Positions 10,680 to 25,600 of a stretch of 64,000 nucleotides of DNA are shown one piece after another. How positions within the stretch are numbered: the first letter of the stretch is position 1; each line of letters begins with the position of its first letter. The position numbers and the translations under genes are program-made. Below the pieces are notes generated by a model. It was given only the letters and a program-made list of their open reading frames with translations, was not told where the DNA came from and made no database searches. The stretch lies in contig QANZ01010957.1 of assembly GCA_003254925.1 (NCBI GenBank), positions 1 through 64,000 of the forward strand, given 5' to 3'. The stretch is from Chamaecrista fasciculata. Taxonomy: Eukaryota > Streptophyta > Magnoliopsida > Fabales > Fabaceae.

Positions 10680-11424
10680 TTAATTTTATTAATGTCATTT
10701 CATTTCATCCTTTCATCTGTAGACTAGACTACGTGCGAGAACTCGAGCTTCCGGAACATTGCTTCTCAAACCATCTATATCTATATTATTATAGAACTAA
10801 TCCCAATTTTTACTAATTCCATCCACAATCCCAAATTTTTTCCCATTATTATTCTCTCTACAACATTTTTCTCTACGCCACAAATTGTCTCCTATTTCAT
10901 TTCAAAAAATTTTTTGGCACACCATTTCAAATTTTAAATTTAAAACTTTCGCCACTTCAAATTAACTATATATTTTGGAAGTCAATATGAAATTAGGTGT
11001 TTAATATATATATATATAAGTTGTCATATATAGAGCTGTCCCCGACAATTATATTCCATATACCCGTTAACTAAGAGTAAGGACAAAGATATGAGAATGA
11101 GAATAAGTTGGAATTAGGTGTTTAAAATATCTCTTATATATTCTTCATTTGTATGATTGATTATAAGAAAATCATTGTATATTTGTTTAATAAAAGATTC
11201 AACAATAAGAATATAAAAAGTTTATAAGTTTGGTCCTAACTCCTAAACTATAATTAATAAATTTTAAAAACATTTTTTGAGAAATAAAAGATCATGATAA
11301 ACAAAACATAATTTTAGCTATTGCAATTTGCAAGCTATGTATATTTTTGTCTTTTAAATTATTAAAATAAAAAAGGAATCTAAATCTTTCAAGTAATTAA
11401 TTGCATGATTTAGTGGAATAGGAG

Positions 11425-11520
11425 CACGTGACTTGTTTTATTCAGTGTCTCCGAGTGATCTATGAATGAAATAAATTGATGGGGCTTCATAGGAATTCGT
11501 TGGTGACATAGCAATATATA
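11425..11520 (+). promoter_or_regulatory. Promoter region of the beta-glucosidase gene: G-box and TATA
   Basis: A palindromic G-box CACGTG at 11425-11430 (in the context gcacgtgac, also an ABRE-type core) lies 140 bp before the start codon. A TATATA at 11515-11520 lies 50 bp before it. The G-box is conserved in the orphan copy near 5975. G-boxes bind bZIP or bHLH factors; which one acts here is unknown. Confidence 0.5.
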
Positions 11521-11569
11521 GTCCATAATATAACACAAAAGCATTAAAACATTATTAACATTTAACACT

Positions 11570-14500
11570 ATGAGATTGAGAGGCTTTTTCTTCTTCTTGC
11601 TTTGCATTTTGTTGTTGTTCACAGATAGCATTTATGCAAGAAAGCCAATTAGCCATTATTCAGTGCCATTCAATAGAACCCTTTTCCCTTCTTCCTTTAT
11701 CTTCGGTGCTGCTTCTGCTGCTTTTCAGGTTAAATTATTCTAATTATTTATTATTGTTTCTTTTTCATTAGATATCTTCATATATATATATATATAGTTT
11801 AATTATTTCTTGATATTAATGTGTTTTTCTAACTTCAATATTATTCAGTCAGAAGGAGCAGCAGATATAGATGGAAGAGGGCCAAGTATTTGGGACACAT
11901 TCACTAAACAACACCCAGGTTTAAATTGTATATAGTATATATGTTTGGTGTACTACTTTTGTTGTCATTCATTTAGATGGAATCGTGAAGTCTTTAGTTG
12001 TTAGAACGAGTTATATTATAATTTTAGTGTGGATAATGTCAATTAACTTGTAAAGGTTAAATTTTGATTTTTGATGTATGAAATAAGCAGAAAAGATTGT
12101 AGATCATAGCAATGGTGATGTGGCAGATGATTTCTATCATCGTTATAAGGTGCTCATCAAGTTTATAAATTTCTTTATTTTGTTCAATTTTTTTTTCTTT
12201 TGTCTTTTTTAACTTTTTAAGTTAAGGAACATATATATATATATTAATAAACTTTTTTACTAAATTGATGAGGTAACTTCAGAGTGATATACACCTTATG
12301 AAGAAGATTGGGTTAGACTCTTTTAGATTTTCCATCTCATGGTCCAGAATATTCCCTGGTAAGAAGATCAATAATATAGATTTATCTTGAGATTTGGAAA
12401 ATGGTGGCAATTAATGAATTAATTAATTATTTCGGGATTAATTTGCTTCTTATTTTGTTTTGCAGAGGGAAAGGGAAAAGTGAATGAATTGGGTGTCAAA
12501 TTCTATAACAATCTCATAGATGAGCTCATCTCCAATGGTAAGTTCCTTCTCTCTCGCCTTCATAATGCTCCATGTTCACTTAAAATATTATTTCATGGCA
12601 AAAGTATTTATTTTAGTTTGTCAATAATAATATAATATATTAGATGAAGTTAAGATAAAAAAATAAAATTTTTAGGATAAAATTAACAATAAATTACAAT
12701 AATGAAATTGAAAATTAAAATAATTTTTTTAAAAAAAATAAACTTTTACCATATTATATTATTGTTGGGCTTTTTCTATGGAATCTTTTTCCTTTCCCAA
12801 TTTGGTTCTCTCCCATCGTCTCTAAGAATGATCATGAGTAGAATATAAATAAGGTACTATGATCCTCAAATTCAAACTCGAATATGAGTGCCTATTAAAA
12901 TTAAGGGTAAATTCTACTTTGGTACCTGTTTTATAGACCAATTCCACTTTGGTACCCCATTCTTTCAAAAGTGACACTTTGGTACCATGTTCTTTCAAAA
13001 ATGTCATTTTGGTACCCTGTTCTTTCAGAAGTGACATTTTGGTACTCTGTTCTTTAGACCAAGTGACACTTTGGTACCCTAAAAAAGATAGAATAGGGTA
13101 ACAAATAGTGAAAGAACAGAGTACCAAAGTGTCACTTGGTCCAAAGAACAGGGTACCAAAATGTCACTTTTGAAAGAACAGGTTACCAAAATGATATTTT
13201 TGAAAAAACAGGGTACTAAAGTGTCACTTTTGAAAGAACAGGGTACCAAAGTGGAATTGGTCCATAGAACAGGGTATTAAAGTGGAATTTACCCTAAAAT
13301 TAATCTCTATCCCCATACTTGTCGAATAGTTTAATTCCCATACTCGAATCCGGACCTGAACCGCAATAAAATTAAAATAAAATATTTTTTATTAATATAA
13401 GATTTATTTCAATCAATTTTTTTTTCATATATAAATACTAAAAATAAAAAATATAAATCTTAAATAGGAATGTATTATTAAAATATTTCAATACTTATAA
13501 AATATTTAATATTTATCCTTATAAATTAATATTTTCTCAACACAAAGTTTTAAAGTACTATATTTTTCACATATTAAATTAAATATTTATTATTATTGGT
13601 ATGGTATAGGTAGGATATGGATAGGGTCTCCATTAGGTCTGGATATTTTAATCATCCCTAATCGTCATGCATGTCTATATGTTTATTAAAATATAAACAC
13701 AAGGACTCAAGTCTCAACAAAACTTTTCCATTTGAAACCAAAAGTTTAACTTTTTATTATGGTTTTAAAAATTAGATCGGACATTGAATTGGTTGAGATA
13801 TTAGTTCAAAGTTTAATAGTTTAATCGAAGTTCAACTAAGATCAGATTAGTGATAAATAAATTAAATAAATAAATTTAAACAATGAAAAGTCTAAATATG
13901 ATAAAATTTTAGTTCAAATAGTCATAATTAAATCATGAAATACAATTTTATATAACATTAGCATGAAACAAATAAAAATAAAAAATAAACTAATAATATT
14001 ATAAACATAAGTTTCATAAATTAATATAATATAGTTAATTTTCATAATATTCATCAATATTAATGTCATTAAGTGACATTTCATCATTTTTTTTGGCCAA
14101 TAATAATAAACATTCATTCAAAAGGAGAAATCAACAAAACCAACATCATCCCACTCCATCTCTAAAGGAGGAAGCATCCCTATCCAAAATCGAAACTAAA
14201 GAGGATGGGGGGTTGCCAACCCACCCTATAGGACCCATCCTCGTTTCACCATGTTTAGCAAGCCAATCGGCTGCCAAATTCGCAGACCTGGGAATCCAAG
14301 AAACAGAAAAACCAGGAACAGAAGAAGACAAATACAAAATATCCTCAAAGATAGGTTCACAACTCCAATCCTGACATTTGGAGATACCTTTAATAGTATT
14401 AACCACAACTAAACAATCACATTCAAAAGAACAAGAGTTCAACTTTAAGGAATTAGCAATCTGTAACCCATGCTTGAGAGCTAACGCCTTAGCCATAAAA

Positions 14501-17500
14501 GAGGATGAAGCTTTTTCCTTCCTTGAAAATCCATCCGGCATCACTACCTTTTCGTCTTTGATAACAATACCTAGCCCAACAACACCTGCTGAACGGAAAG
14601 AGCCATCAACATTAATATTTAAATTTTCGCAAGAAGGGGCTTTCCGCACATCATTAAGAGGCGGGTCAACATTCACCGCCTGATGAAACTGAGTAGACCA
14701 CCCATTGGCACCCAAAAGCCATTCAACTCATTCAAAGCAGCACACATAACATTGACAGGCAAAAAAGGTTTACTTTCGAAGACCCAAGAACATCTATTCT
14801 TCCAAATAGCCCAACATAACATGCCTACCAAAGCTTTAGAAAATTCAGGCCACTTCATGTTAGACATAAAATCACAACACCAAGAATCAAAACTATGAAT
14901 AGTGAATTCATCAAATGCACAATCAATTTAGAAATTCATCATTACTATCCCTATTAAGTTCAAGTTCACAATGCACAATCAATTTAGAGAAGGGTAAATT
15001 ACATTTTGGTATCTTGTTTTTACAAAAGTGACACTTTGCTACCTTGTTCTTTGCACCGTTAACACTTTGGTACCCAAATTTATTTTTCTGTAAAGTTTTG
15101 ACGGCGAAGTGACACATGACTATTAATTACGTGCACAGTAAAAATATCCAAATGTACATTTTCCTCTCATTTTTAATGATTCGAACGCTAAAATAATAAA
15201 AAATCGTGAAAAACATTAAGATTCGAAGTGAGAATATTTCACTGTCTTGGTTCTTTTTCATAGTATTGGAGCTCGAATTCTCAATAATAAAATCCTCTTT
15301 TATGAGAGAGAAGAGTTAAAACATTAGTCTTCTTTTTTTGGTACGAAAGAAAATTCATTACTGAAATAGAAACATACAAAGGATAGTTAAGCAGATAAAA
15401 TTTCTACTGCTTCTAAGGTTCTAGATAGAATTTAAATCATATAGATAATGTTTAGAAATAAAGATAGGCATAAAAGAAAAGATAGTGTGGGGTGAGGATG
15501 AGACTCGACCCCATTTAGCCAAAGCATCAGCTACTTGTTTGCTTCCTTGAAGGTGTGTTGAAGTAGAGCTTGATCAAACTTGGCAAGGAAGAACCTGCAA
15601 TTTTTTATAAGCAGAAATAGGCGGTGATGAGGTGTTACTTGAGAAGCATGTATAAGGTCAATAACAATCTTTGAATCTGATTCCACTATAATATGGGTAA
15701 TAATATGTTGTAGGGCAATGAGAAGGCCCTCTTGAATGCTCCTTAATTCAGCTTTGAGGATGTCCCCTTGCACCAATAAAAGAAGAAAATCCCAACTTCC
15801 ATAGACCATTAGAATCTCTAATAACACCACCAATTCCTAGGAAATTCTCACTAGCTGATTTGTCACAATTTAGCTTAAAAAATGGTTTAGGGGGTTTCTG
15901 CTAGTGGATATAAATGGTGTTCTTAATAGTGGAAGGAGTAGAATTATCACAAATTAAATGTTACTCAGTACATTCAACTATGGCCTGGTTAAGGATCAAA
16001 GAGGAGGTAGAAGATTTTTCTATTGAAGATAAAATTATTCTAGCTTTCAAAATGTGGTAAATGAGGAAAGGGAAGAAGGAGGCCTAAGGAATACCATTCT
16101 TAATTTTTTCTTGTGGTTACAGGTTGCAGTGGTATTTAAGCCAAGATGGAAAAGATAGATGAGGTTTTCTATTAAAATTTTTTATGGCAAGCCAAAGGGA
16201 AAGGATAGTGGGGCAAAACTTGAATATGTGATCAATGTTTTCGATGTCAGAATTGCAATTTTCACAGATGGGGTTGTTTGTGCAGTGTTTGATGAAGAGA
16301 TTTTTCTTAGAAGGAATAGCATTGTTTATAAGGCGCAAGAGATTAAGTTTGAGTCTAGGAGGTAAATTGAGTTTCCAAATCCATATAGAGTTTGAAGTGG
16401 GGTTACTGCTAAAGAGACTAAGATAAGCCGAGGAGGTCTTATAGATGCCATTTGAAGAGTGTTTCCAGGAAGGACATGGATCCTCTGCATTATTATTTTG
16501 GTGCATTTTGGTGAAGTTTTGAGAGAGAAAGAGAGAGTTAGAGAGAGAAAAAATCAGTGGGACCCACACATCACCACACTTCTCCCTCTAACTCTTCCAT
16601 TCTCTCTCTAAACTGCAGGAACTTTACACTTTAGAGGATCCAATCTGTTCCAGGAAATGGTGTCAGGAATCAGGATTATCATTTGAGAGGTGAAGGGGGG
16701 TTGATCGAACCGGATTATACCATGCTATCTAGAGATATTTGGATGAGTTTTATAATGTTTTATAGCCTATTTTAAAAGTTTTAGGCCTTTAGATATGATA
16801 ATTGTTGTATCGAGTCACAATTGCATTTTAGTCCTTTTACCGATTTTTGGTGCGCTTTACGATAGGCGCGATCAGGGGTGTTGTTTATAAGAGAAGAGAT
16901 GGAAATAGGTAGGACAAAGGAGAGAAGGGTGGTACGTATCAAAGGAATTTGAGGTGTTAAGGTAGGTAGAGATGGAGGCAATATACTCATTACAAGAAGG
17001 GGGCCAGAAATAAGGTTTCTTAAAGGACCACAAATAAGCCAAGAATCATGCCGGAACTTGATAGAAGAGCCATTACCAATATTTCGTAAAGTGCCATTTT
17101 TAATTAAGGAAAAGTCTTTGTCAATACTACACCTAATAAAAGAACGTGATGAACTAGGTTCTAGTCGGGGTCATTACCTGGTTCAGATGAGGCAACTATG
17201 GCTGAAGGTTACCTGCAAGTCAATGAATACACAGGGGTGGCCCTGCGATTCACCTCCGATGCTAAAGTCAGTAATCTGGGTTGCTCAAAGGATACCAATT
17301 GAATGAGTATTAGAGCGTACCTGGTCAGTGAGGAGGTCTGACCTTTTTATACTAGTGGAGAGCAATCTGGCGTGATTCCGCCATTAATGCCCTGATATCT
17401 GATTGTGATCCTTGACTCTCACGTTACTTCCTTATTAGCACAAGGCACCTTGATGGCGATGACCAGTCAAGGCAGAATCTTGGGAGTGAGATCTTACTGG

Positions 17501-19566
17501 GTGATTGTAATGATTGATTGTGGATCTGAATTGATCCTTGATTGACACGTGATTGATTATGGAATGTTTCCTTATCTCTTACGGTGCTTTACCCTGCCGG
17601 CGTCCATGCTCCTTATCCTATTGCTACTAAAAATGAATTACAAGAGTTACACGGCCCAAAAATTAAAGACAGAAACAAAATACACGAGGCTCAGCCTCAA
17701 CGAAAGCCACGCAGGGCCCAAATCAGATAACTGATAAAATAAAACTAGCTAACTTCACCTCTACAACTGCATCCAGCTTGAACTCGACGAACTTGAAACC
17801 TGCACTAAGACACTGAAATGTTATAGGGTGAGAATCTGGGGGATTCTCAGTAGGGTTTAAGTCTCTTTACTTAACCCACGATCCCTACTCAAACTCGCAC
17901 TTCAATCACAAGTTCAGACATGCAATTCTAACTAACCAGCTAAAACACATACATATTATCAAGATCACTTGAACATTTAATCAACAAACATAATATTAAT
18001 CAGTCAAACTAGAATTAACTCTAACTCATCAATTAAATATACACTTTCCAAACATTATAAAATGCAACATAGCTGGCGGTAACAGTCAAGTCAACCGATA
18101 CCTCAAAGTAGGTAATTCCAGCCCAATAGATTATCCAACACAATTAATAATCCATTACTTGAACATCAAATACTCGCCACCTATAAACATCAATCCTAAC
18201 AGTAATTTGTGCAGATAATCATTAATACAATAAGCAGTCTTTCAACAAGGCTGGCGGTGACAATCGAGTCTACCAACACCCCGATCCGAGTAAACCAGCA
18301 CAAGTGTCATGATCATAGATCAAATGGTCATCTAGACCTTAGGCTTTCCAGAGCGTCCTCCGGCGTGCGCACAATCCAACAGCTTGTCACCTAAGGAATC
18401 CACCTTAGGCCATGCAATGGAATCCACCAAAGGACATTACCCAAATACTCATCGCTAGTAATGAGGAGGATCACACTCCTTAGTGAATAATTTCACAATA
18501 CATGCATAAGGTATATCAATAATTTATACCCACATAATACTCAACCTCACTTTCATCCAATCACCATTCAGAAATGATACATAAACATATAATCTTTAAT
18601 CACATATCCTTCCATTACATTCTATCCTTTTAATTAGATACTTCTTCAATTAACACAATCCACATTCATATACACTTGCCAAATATCTCAACATTCTCTA
18701 ATCTTAATCATCTTATCCTTCATACATGATTCCATAACATACATGCACCAAAACATACATTCTTCAATTATAAACATATCACAACTCACTTATAACTTGT
18801 TCATTAATTCATTTATTGTCCAACTAGCATAATCAAATGCATAATTAGACACCCATGTTAAACCCTTTATACATTCTTTTGACAATTAACTCAAGTTCCA
18901 TCATTTATACTTCAACAACAACCATTCACCAAAACACTCATACATACTAACCACTTCATTACCCAACTTATGAAACTTAATTCATTTCTAGTTCAATTAT
19001 TCCATATTCATCTGTAATTACTCAAACATTCTATAAACTCATTTGTTAATACAATACATTCACTTTACAATCAATTTATAACTCAACTATTTCAGATCTT
19101 TTACCATCTAAATTCAATCATTTAAACATTACTAACAAACTATTAAACATCATACATCAAAACCCCTCATTTAACATCCCATAAACATTCCGAAATTCAC
19201 CAATTAATCACAAATTCATCATACTTATCACAAACCCTAACCCCCTTTTTCCCCATTCACACAATCATCATATATTTCACAAATCTAATCATACATAATC
19301 ACACAAAACCCACTAATTAAATCATCTAGCATATGAACATCATCATTTACCCAATTTCTACAAAAACCCTAAGAGAAACTCATGAAGAAGTTATGAGTTG
19401 AGTTGAGGAGAAAGAGATAGAAAACCCTACCTAGGAGATGACCCAAGCTTCAATCATGGACCTTGATCTTCCTCTTCTTCCATCCTTCTTCATCTTCGTC
19501 TTCTTCTTCCCCTTTTCTTCTTCTTCTTCTTCTTCTTCTTCTTCTTCTTCTTCTTCTTTTTCTTCG

Positions 19567-19638
<72 letters not shown>

Positions 19639-22600
19639 TCTCTTTCTTTCTTTCTTTCTTTCTTTCCCTTCTCTCTTTCTCGATCTCTCTCCCCCCAAAC
19701 TTTCTACTTTATTTTAAAACACTCCCTATAACTTATATTTTACCAACACTCTTATATTTATCTCATTTTAATTCTTCCTATATTATTTATACTCATAAAA
19801 TTACTATTTATATTATTAAAACTTTCTGAATCTTTTATTTTAGTCCCTTATAACACCCGGGTATTACAGAGAGAGTGTGGCTCTTCCAACCTTTATGTTT
19901 TGTGTAGAGATTATATATCTATAATAAAGTTGAAATCAGATTTAATGTAAGTAGGCTTGAGAGGTAAGCCTAGGTAGTTTCTGAAGGAATTTGTAGATTT
20001 GATATTTAAAGAGGCTTCAAATTGATTTTTCATATCTTGGGGGGTAGAGTTGGAGAACCAGATTTTTTATTTTTCAAGATTGATATGAAGATTTGGAAGT
20101 TGAGAGAAGAGATTAAGACAACAAAGAATAGAATTAAGACGTTTCTCATCCACTTTAGCAAAAAGAATGATATCATTAGCAAAAAAGAGATGAGAGAAAT
20201 TAATTTTATTGTTGGCATTCTTAAAGGTGAAGGGAGTCCAATTTTTATTATTCACTTCATCTAAAATGATATGGTTAAGGAATTCCATAGCAGAAATGAA
20301 GAGGTAGAGTGATATAGGATCACCTTGTCTAATACCACGTTGAGGTTTGAAGTTAGCATGTCTTTTACCATTTATAATGGGAGTGTAATAGAAAGAGTAG
20401 AAGGTTAATCCACTGGATTGGAAAGTTGAAATTTTTTAGCACATTAAGCATAAAGTTCCAAGAAATAGAGTCAAAGGCTTTAGTGATATTAAGCTTTAAA
20501 ATTAACCAGCCTTATTTGTATTTAGAGCTATGCATAGAGTGCATAATTTAATGAGTGGTAATAAAGAGATCATTTGTATGTTTATCTTTTTAGAAAGCTC
20601 CTTGAAAGGGGAAGATAAGAAGAGGTAAGAGAGGCTTCATGTGGTTGGAAAGGAGTTTAGCAAGGATTTTATAATGTGTGGTACCAAAGGCCTATAGGTC
20701 TAAGTTGTGAAGCTTTAGAAGGATCGTTAATTTTGGAATAAGGCAAAGTAGGGTGTTACCCCAAGATCCCGAAATAGCCCATTAAGTGAAGATGTTTTTA
20801 AAGGTTTTAGTAATAAGAGGGCTCACGGTATTCTAGTTTTTTTTTTTTTTTTTTGTAAAAAATGACATGAAAACCGTCTTTACCTAGACTCTTTAAAAGT
20901 CTTCAAAAGTTCGAATTCCGGCCTCTCCAAACCTTTTTATATATATATATATATATATATTAAAATCGATATATAATCTTTTCTTATGTATTAAAATAAA
21001 TTCTCCAATCTTTAAATATTCATGGAAATAGTTTCTTTTTTCTCTAACTCTTGCTTTTGGGAAGTTACACCTCTCTTAAAAAAAGAAAATCTTAGGTTAA
21101 AAAATTTATATTAATATTGTAAATAGTATTTTGTTGTATGCCTATAGTATTTTAGCTAGAAATATTTTGATGCTTTCGCACTGCTTACATAAAATATGAG
21201 TACACCTATAATTGATGGTTTATCCATTAAAAACAGTTAAAATAATTGTTGGTATAACAATTTGGTTAAAATACAGAAAACTCTCATGAAGTTTAATTGT
21301 TGTAAAAAAAAATCTTAAATTTTGAGAAGTGACAAAAGACCCATTGAACACTTAATATTGTTCAAATAATTTATTTTGTTAAAATTTTCATTTAAAAATT
21401 AGTTTTTTATTTTATTTTTTACTACAATTAATTACAATAAAATAATTAATTTTTAGTTTGAATCAATGTAAATAAAAGATAAAAATAATCATAAAATTAT
21501 AGAAAAATATTTGTTTTCAAAAATAATTCTTAAAAAATGAGTTATTTGTACAAAATAAAAAATTTAGGACTCTTTTGTCACATTTTAATGTTCAAATTTT
21601 TCATATAATAACTAAAGTTCAAAAGGATTTTTATTTTTATAGTTTTACATTTTATCCTACCTATTTAAACTAATTTATTTCTATTGTTTCAAAAAATAAT
21701 TTTTCTTTTTTTTTTTCCTGTCATAACAAAATATTTCTGTATATGGTTTCATTTACTTTTTTTTTTCTTTTTCACAAAAACTGATGTTTTAATATTTTTT
21801 GTGAATTGAATAGACTTAATACCCTTTGTGACACTATTTCATTGGGATTTTCCACAAGCTCTAGAAGATAAATATGGTGGATTCCGAAGTCGACAAGTAG
21901 TGTAAGTATAACTATATATATACATATATTGTCCATTAAGTCTTTTACTATGCTTTCTAAAGTTAAATTCATCCTAGCTAGCACTTTCACATAATATATA
22001 TTTAGGGGAATTCTAAAATGCAATTTGGAGTATGTATATAATTGTATACAATTGTGAGATGGCTTAATTTCGTTTTTTTAAAGTAATTTAATGTTGAAAA
22101 ACAATAAAAAAATAAGATAATTTTTTAACCAATCAAAATTGTGTATAGAGCCACAACACTAATTACCTACAATGCCCACTATGCATTGTAGACTAACCCA
22201 TTATCCATGACCAAAATTAATGCATAAAAAGTTTTGGGATCATTGTTTACTTGTATGTATGGGCAAGACAACTTATATTAACACTCAATTTTTTTTTTCA
22301 ACTTGATTTGTGATATAGAAATGATTTTCATGACTATGTGGACTTTTGCTTCAAAACATTTGGTGATCGAGTTAAGCACTGGACTACTCTAAATGAACCT
22401 TACATATTCAATACCTATGGTTACAATACTGGTAAATTTGCACCGGGAAGATGTTCTAACTACGTCGGAAATTGCACTTCCGGCAACTCCGGCATTGAAC
22501 CCTATCTCGTCGGCCACCACTTGCTTCTTTCTCATGCTGCAGCTGTTAAATTGTACAAGACTAAGTATCAGGTTGCTTTCATATATTTCATCACTACTTA

Positions 22601-25600
22601 ATTTATTATTATTATTATTATTTTATATAAATTTAGATGTAAATAATAATCAATATTTAACGTGTGTATGTGTACATGTATAGGCTTATCAGAAAGGGAA
22701 AATTGGAATTACGTTAGTAACCGATTGGTATATACCAAAGTCTGCAAATGTTGCTGATCGAGAGGCTGCAAAACGGGCTCTGGATTTTGCTTTTGGATGG
22801 TAATGTGACAAAACATGAAATTTCATTATTTCATTTTCAAATCCAACAATATAATTTTCGAAGATCTATCATTTATTGCAATGAAAAGATTCAAGATATG
22901 GAATTTATTTTTGAAGATACTATATCTATAATTCATGGTTGCAAATTACGGTTGCGGTTGCGGATGCGGTTGCGTTGCGTTTACTGCGGTTGCGGGTGTT
23001 GCAATATAGGTTGTGACTGTTGCGGTGTAGTCGTTGCGGTCTGATGCGGGTTGCGGCCACCACCGCAACAGCAATATTGCGGGCGCAATTGCGGTTGCGG
23101 ACCGCAATTTGCAACCATGCTATAATTATTATTTGTTACTCAAAGATGTCACTTACTAAGTCCAAAATAAACTGAGATTATATTACTATTAATTACCTTA
23201 AAGATTCTAATTAAACTACTAAAAATCCATTTTAAATCTTGATGGCTCAAAACCTCTATTCCTAGATTTCTAAAATATTTTTTAAATTTTGAGATATTAC
23301 AGACACTGAGATTTATTGATTATATTAAAAATCAATTTGATTGACTCAATATATATAAGTTACTTAAGAAAAAAGGCATGAAATTCTAGTTATATATTAT
23401 CTTCTTAGTTTTGACATCAATTTCTTTTTTTAAGGTATGCTAATCCCATTACGTATGGTGACTATCCCAAGATCATGAAGTCTATTGTGGGTGATAGACT
23501 TCCCAAATTCGCAAAAGTAGAATCAGAAATGCTGAAAGGATCATATGATTTTCTTGGTTTGAATTATTATACCACACATTATGCACAAAATGCTCCCTTT
23601 AACTCTCTCAATAAGAGTTACACTTCTGATATTCAAGCCAGTTTCACAGGTAAGTATATATTAGGCTAAACACAAATATTTTCATATTATATATAGGGTA
23701 GATTACAATTCGATATCCTGTGGTTTGACCCTATTGCACTTTGGTACTTTGTGGTTTGAAACCTGACACTTTGGTACCCTTTTGAGCTATTTTGTAATTT
23801 TAATCATAACAAATTTTGCAAAAATTACATATTGACCCCAAATGTTTTTTAAAGTTTTCATTTTAGTCCCTAAATAATATGTATCTAAGGACCTATTTGT
23901 AATTTTTTGAAATTTTTTGGTGTCAATATGTAATTTTTGCAAACTTTGTTATGGTTAAAATTACAAAATAGCTCCAAAGGGTACCAAAGTGTTAATGGAG
24001 AATACCACAGGGTACCAAAGTGAAATAAGGTCAAACCATGATGTACCAAAGTGTAATTTACCCTTATATATATTTTGTTTGGTAACATCATATAATAATT
24101 TTTAGTTTACAAGTCATATGATTAATTGCCTATATATTTCCTAAAATTATATGATATCCCATTTTATAATTTTTAAAAGATAGAGCGAGCTAAAATTATT
24201 AAAGAACTAATGTGGAATGGAGAAGAATATAAAGTTATTTAATAAGATGAATATTTATTTTTTTTTTCATAATTTCATATTTTTATATTAAATTTTGGGT
24301 AAATTACACTTTGGTACCCTGTGGTTTGATCCTATTTCACTTTGGTACCCTGTGGTTTGAAACATGACACTTTGGTACCCTGTGGTATTCTCCATTAACA
24401 CTTTGGTACCCTTTGGAGCTATTTTGTAATTTTAACCATAACAAATTTTNNNNNNNNTTTTTTTTTTTTTCTCTTTGGATATTAGATTCGAGAAACGGTG
24501 TCTTCCTTGGTATTCCGGTAATGTTCTTGATTTGTCTCTGTCAACCCTTGATTTAGAGTTTTAGACAATCATTCTTTTTAAGAAAAAAAAATCATATTAT
24601 CTAAATCCGTGACATTAATTTTATGTATATCTATATTCTATATATATGTGTATATGAGTGCGTGTAGATTTAAAATTAATTATAAAAATATAAAGTCGTT
24701 TGACCACTTAATAATTTATATTTTGAAATTTTAATTTACACTCTTGAATTAGTCTTGGAATGTTGTGAAATTAATATATTTAAATTCTTTTACCTTTGTA
24801 AAATATTAATTCTTAATTTAAATTGAGTTTAAAAGTTTAAGTTGTATTACCTTCACTCTTTTTAAATATTAAAATATGTAAACTGGACTTTTAGATATTA
24901 ATTCGTATGTTTTTCAAGAATTAAATTGTATGTTTATTGATAGTTATATGTGCATGTTAATTATATAGTAAAGAAGGAAATTGTGATGGTTTTGCAGACA
25001 GAATTGGATTGGCTTTATATATATCCAAAGGGAATCCATGATTTATTGTTGTATGTGAAGCAGAATTACAAGAACCCACCCATTTACATCACTGAAAATG
25101 GTATGGTACATATGTATGAGTTTAATTTGATAAACTTTGATACACTTCTATCATGGATTTTGATAAACTTTTTTATTACATATTATAGTTGGATTATTAT
25201 GAGTTTAATTTTTAATCATGAAGGATTTTAAAATGTATAATTTATTTTATACTTTCACTTGTTAAATGAAAATTAGGACATATTGCATATTTAAATTTGT
25301 ATATTAAAATATATTTTTAATGTATTTATATAGTTAATTAATTTAACATATAAATTACAATTATTTTTTATTTTTTATATTGAAAAAATATTTTGACTAT
25401 GGCAATAATTTGATTTGTATGTAATGAACTTATAATGTAAAATACTGATGGTCAAAAGTGCACTTTTGATCCCATAACTTTTGCTTAGATCTTAATTTGA
25501 TCTCATAACTTTTCTGTTGTACTTTTGGTCTCAAATATATCTTTTGTTTAGGTTGCAGATTTGGTCCTGTGTTACACTTTTGGTCTCATATATTTGAGTC

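Larger units (their letters stand above)
15333..20897 (-). mobile_element. LINE copy in intron 5, 5' truncated and split by later insertions
   Basis: Minus strand, reading from the 5' side: reverse transcriptase around 20067-20288 ([15 protein letters not shown], where the catalytic FADD has become FAND), zf-RVT at 16117-16569 (CENC...HIFKFC), and RNase H at 15531-15833 ([14 protein letters not shown]). It collects many stops and shifts, so it is older than the LINE at 1-3075. It is interrupted by a Gypsy-type segment (17161-19868) with loss of about 300 bp of LINE, and by about 180 foreign bases near 16700-16880. agtcttc flanks both ends (15326-15332 and 20898-20904). Confidence 0.8.

Noticed and set aside
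14063-14898. Plus-strand frames of 71-103 residues
   Set aside because: Antisense to the LINE RNase H domain, which explains the open frames.
19438-19731. Frames of 80-97 residues on both strands, rich in Ser/Leu or Arg/Glu
   Set aside because: They are translations of (TTC)n and (TC)n microsatellites.
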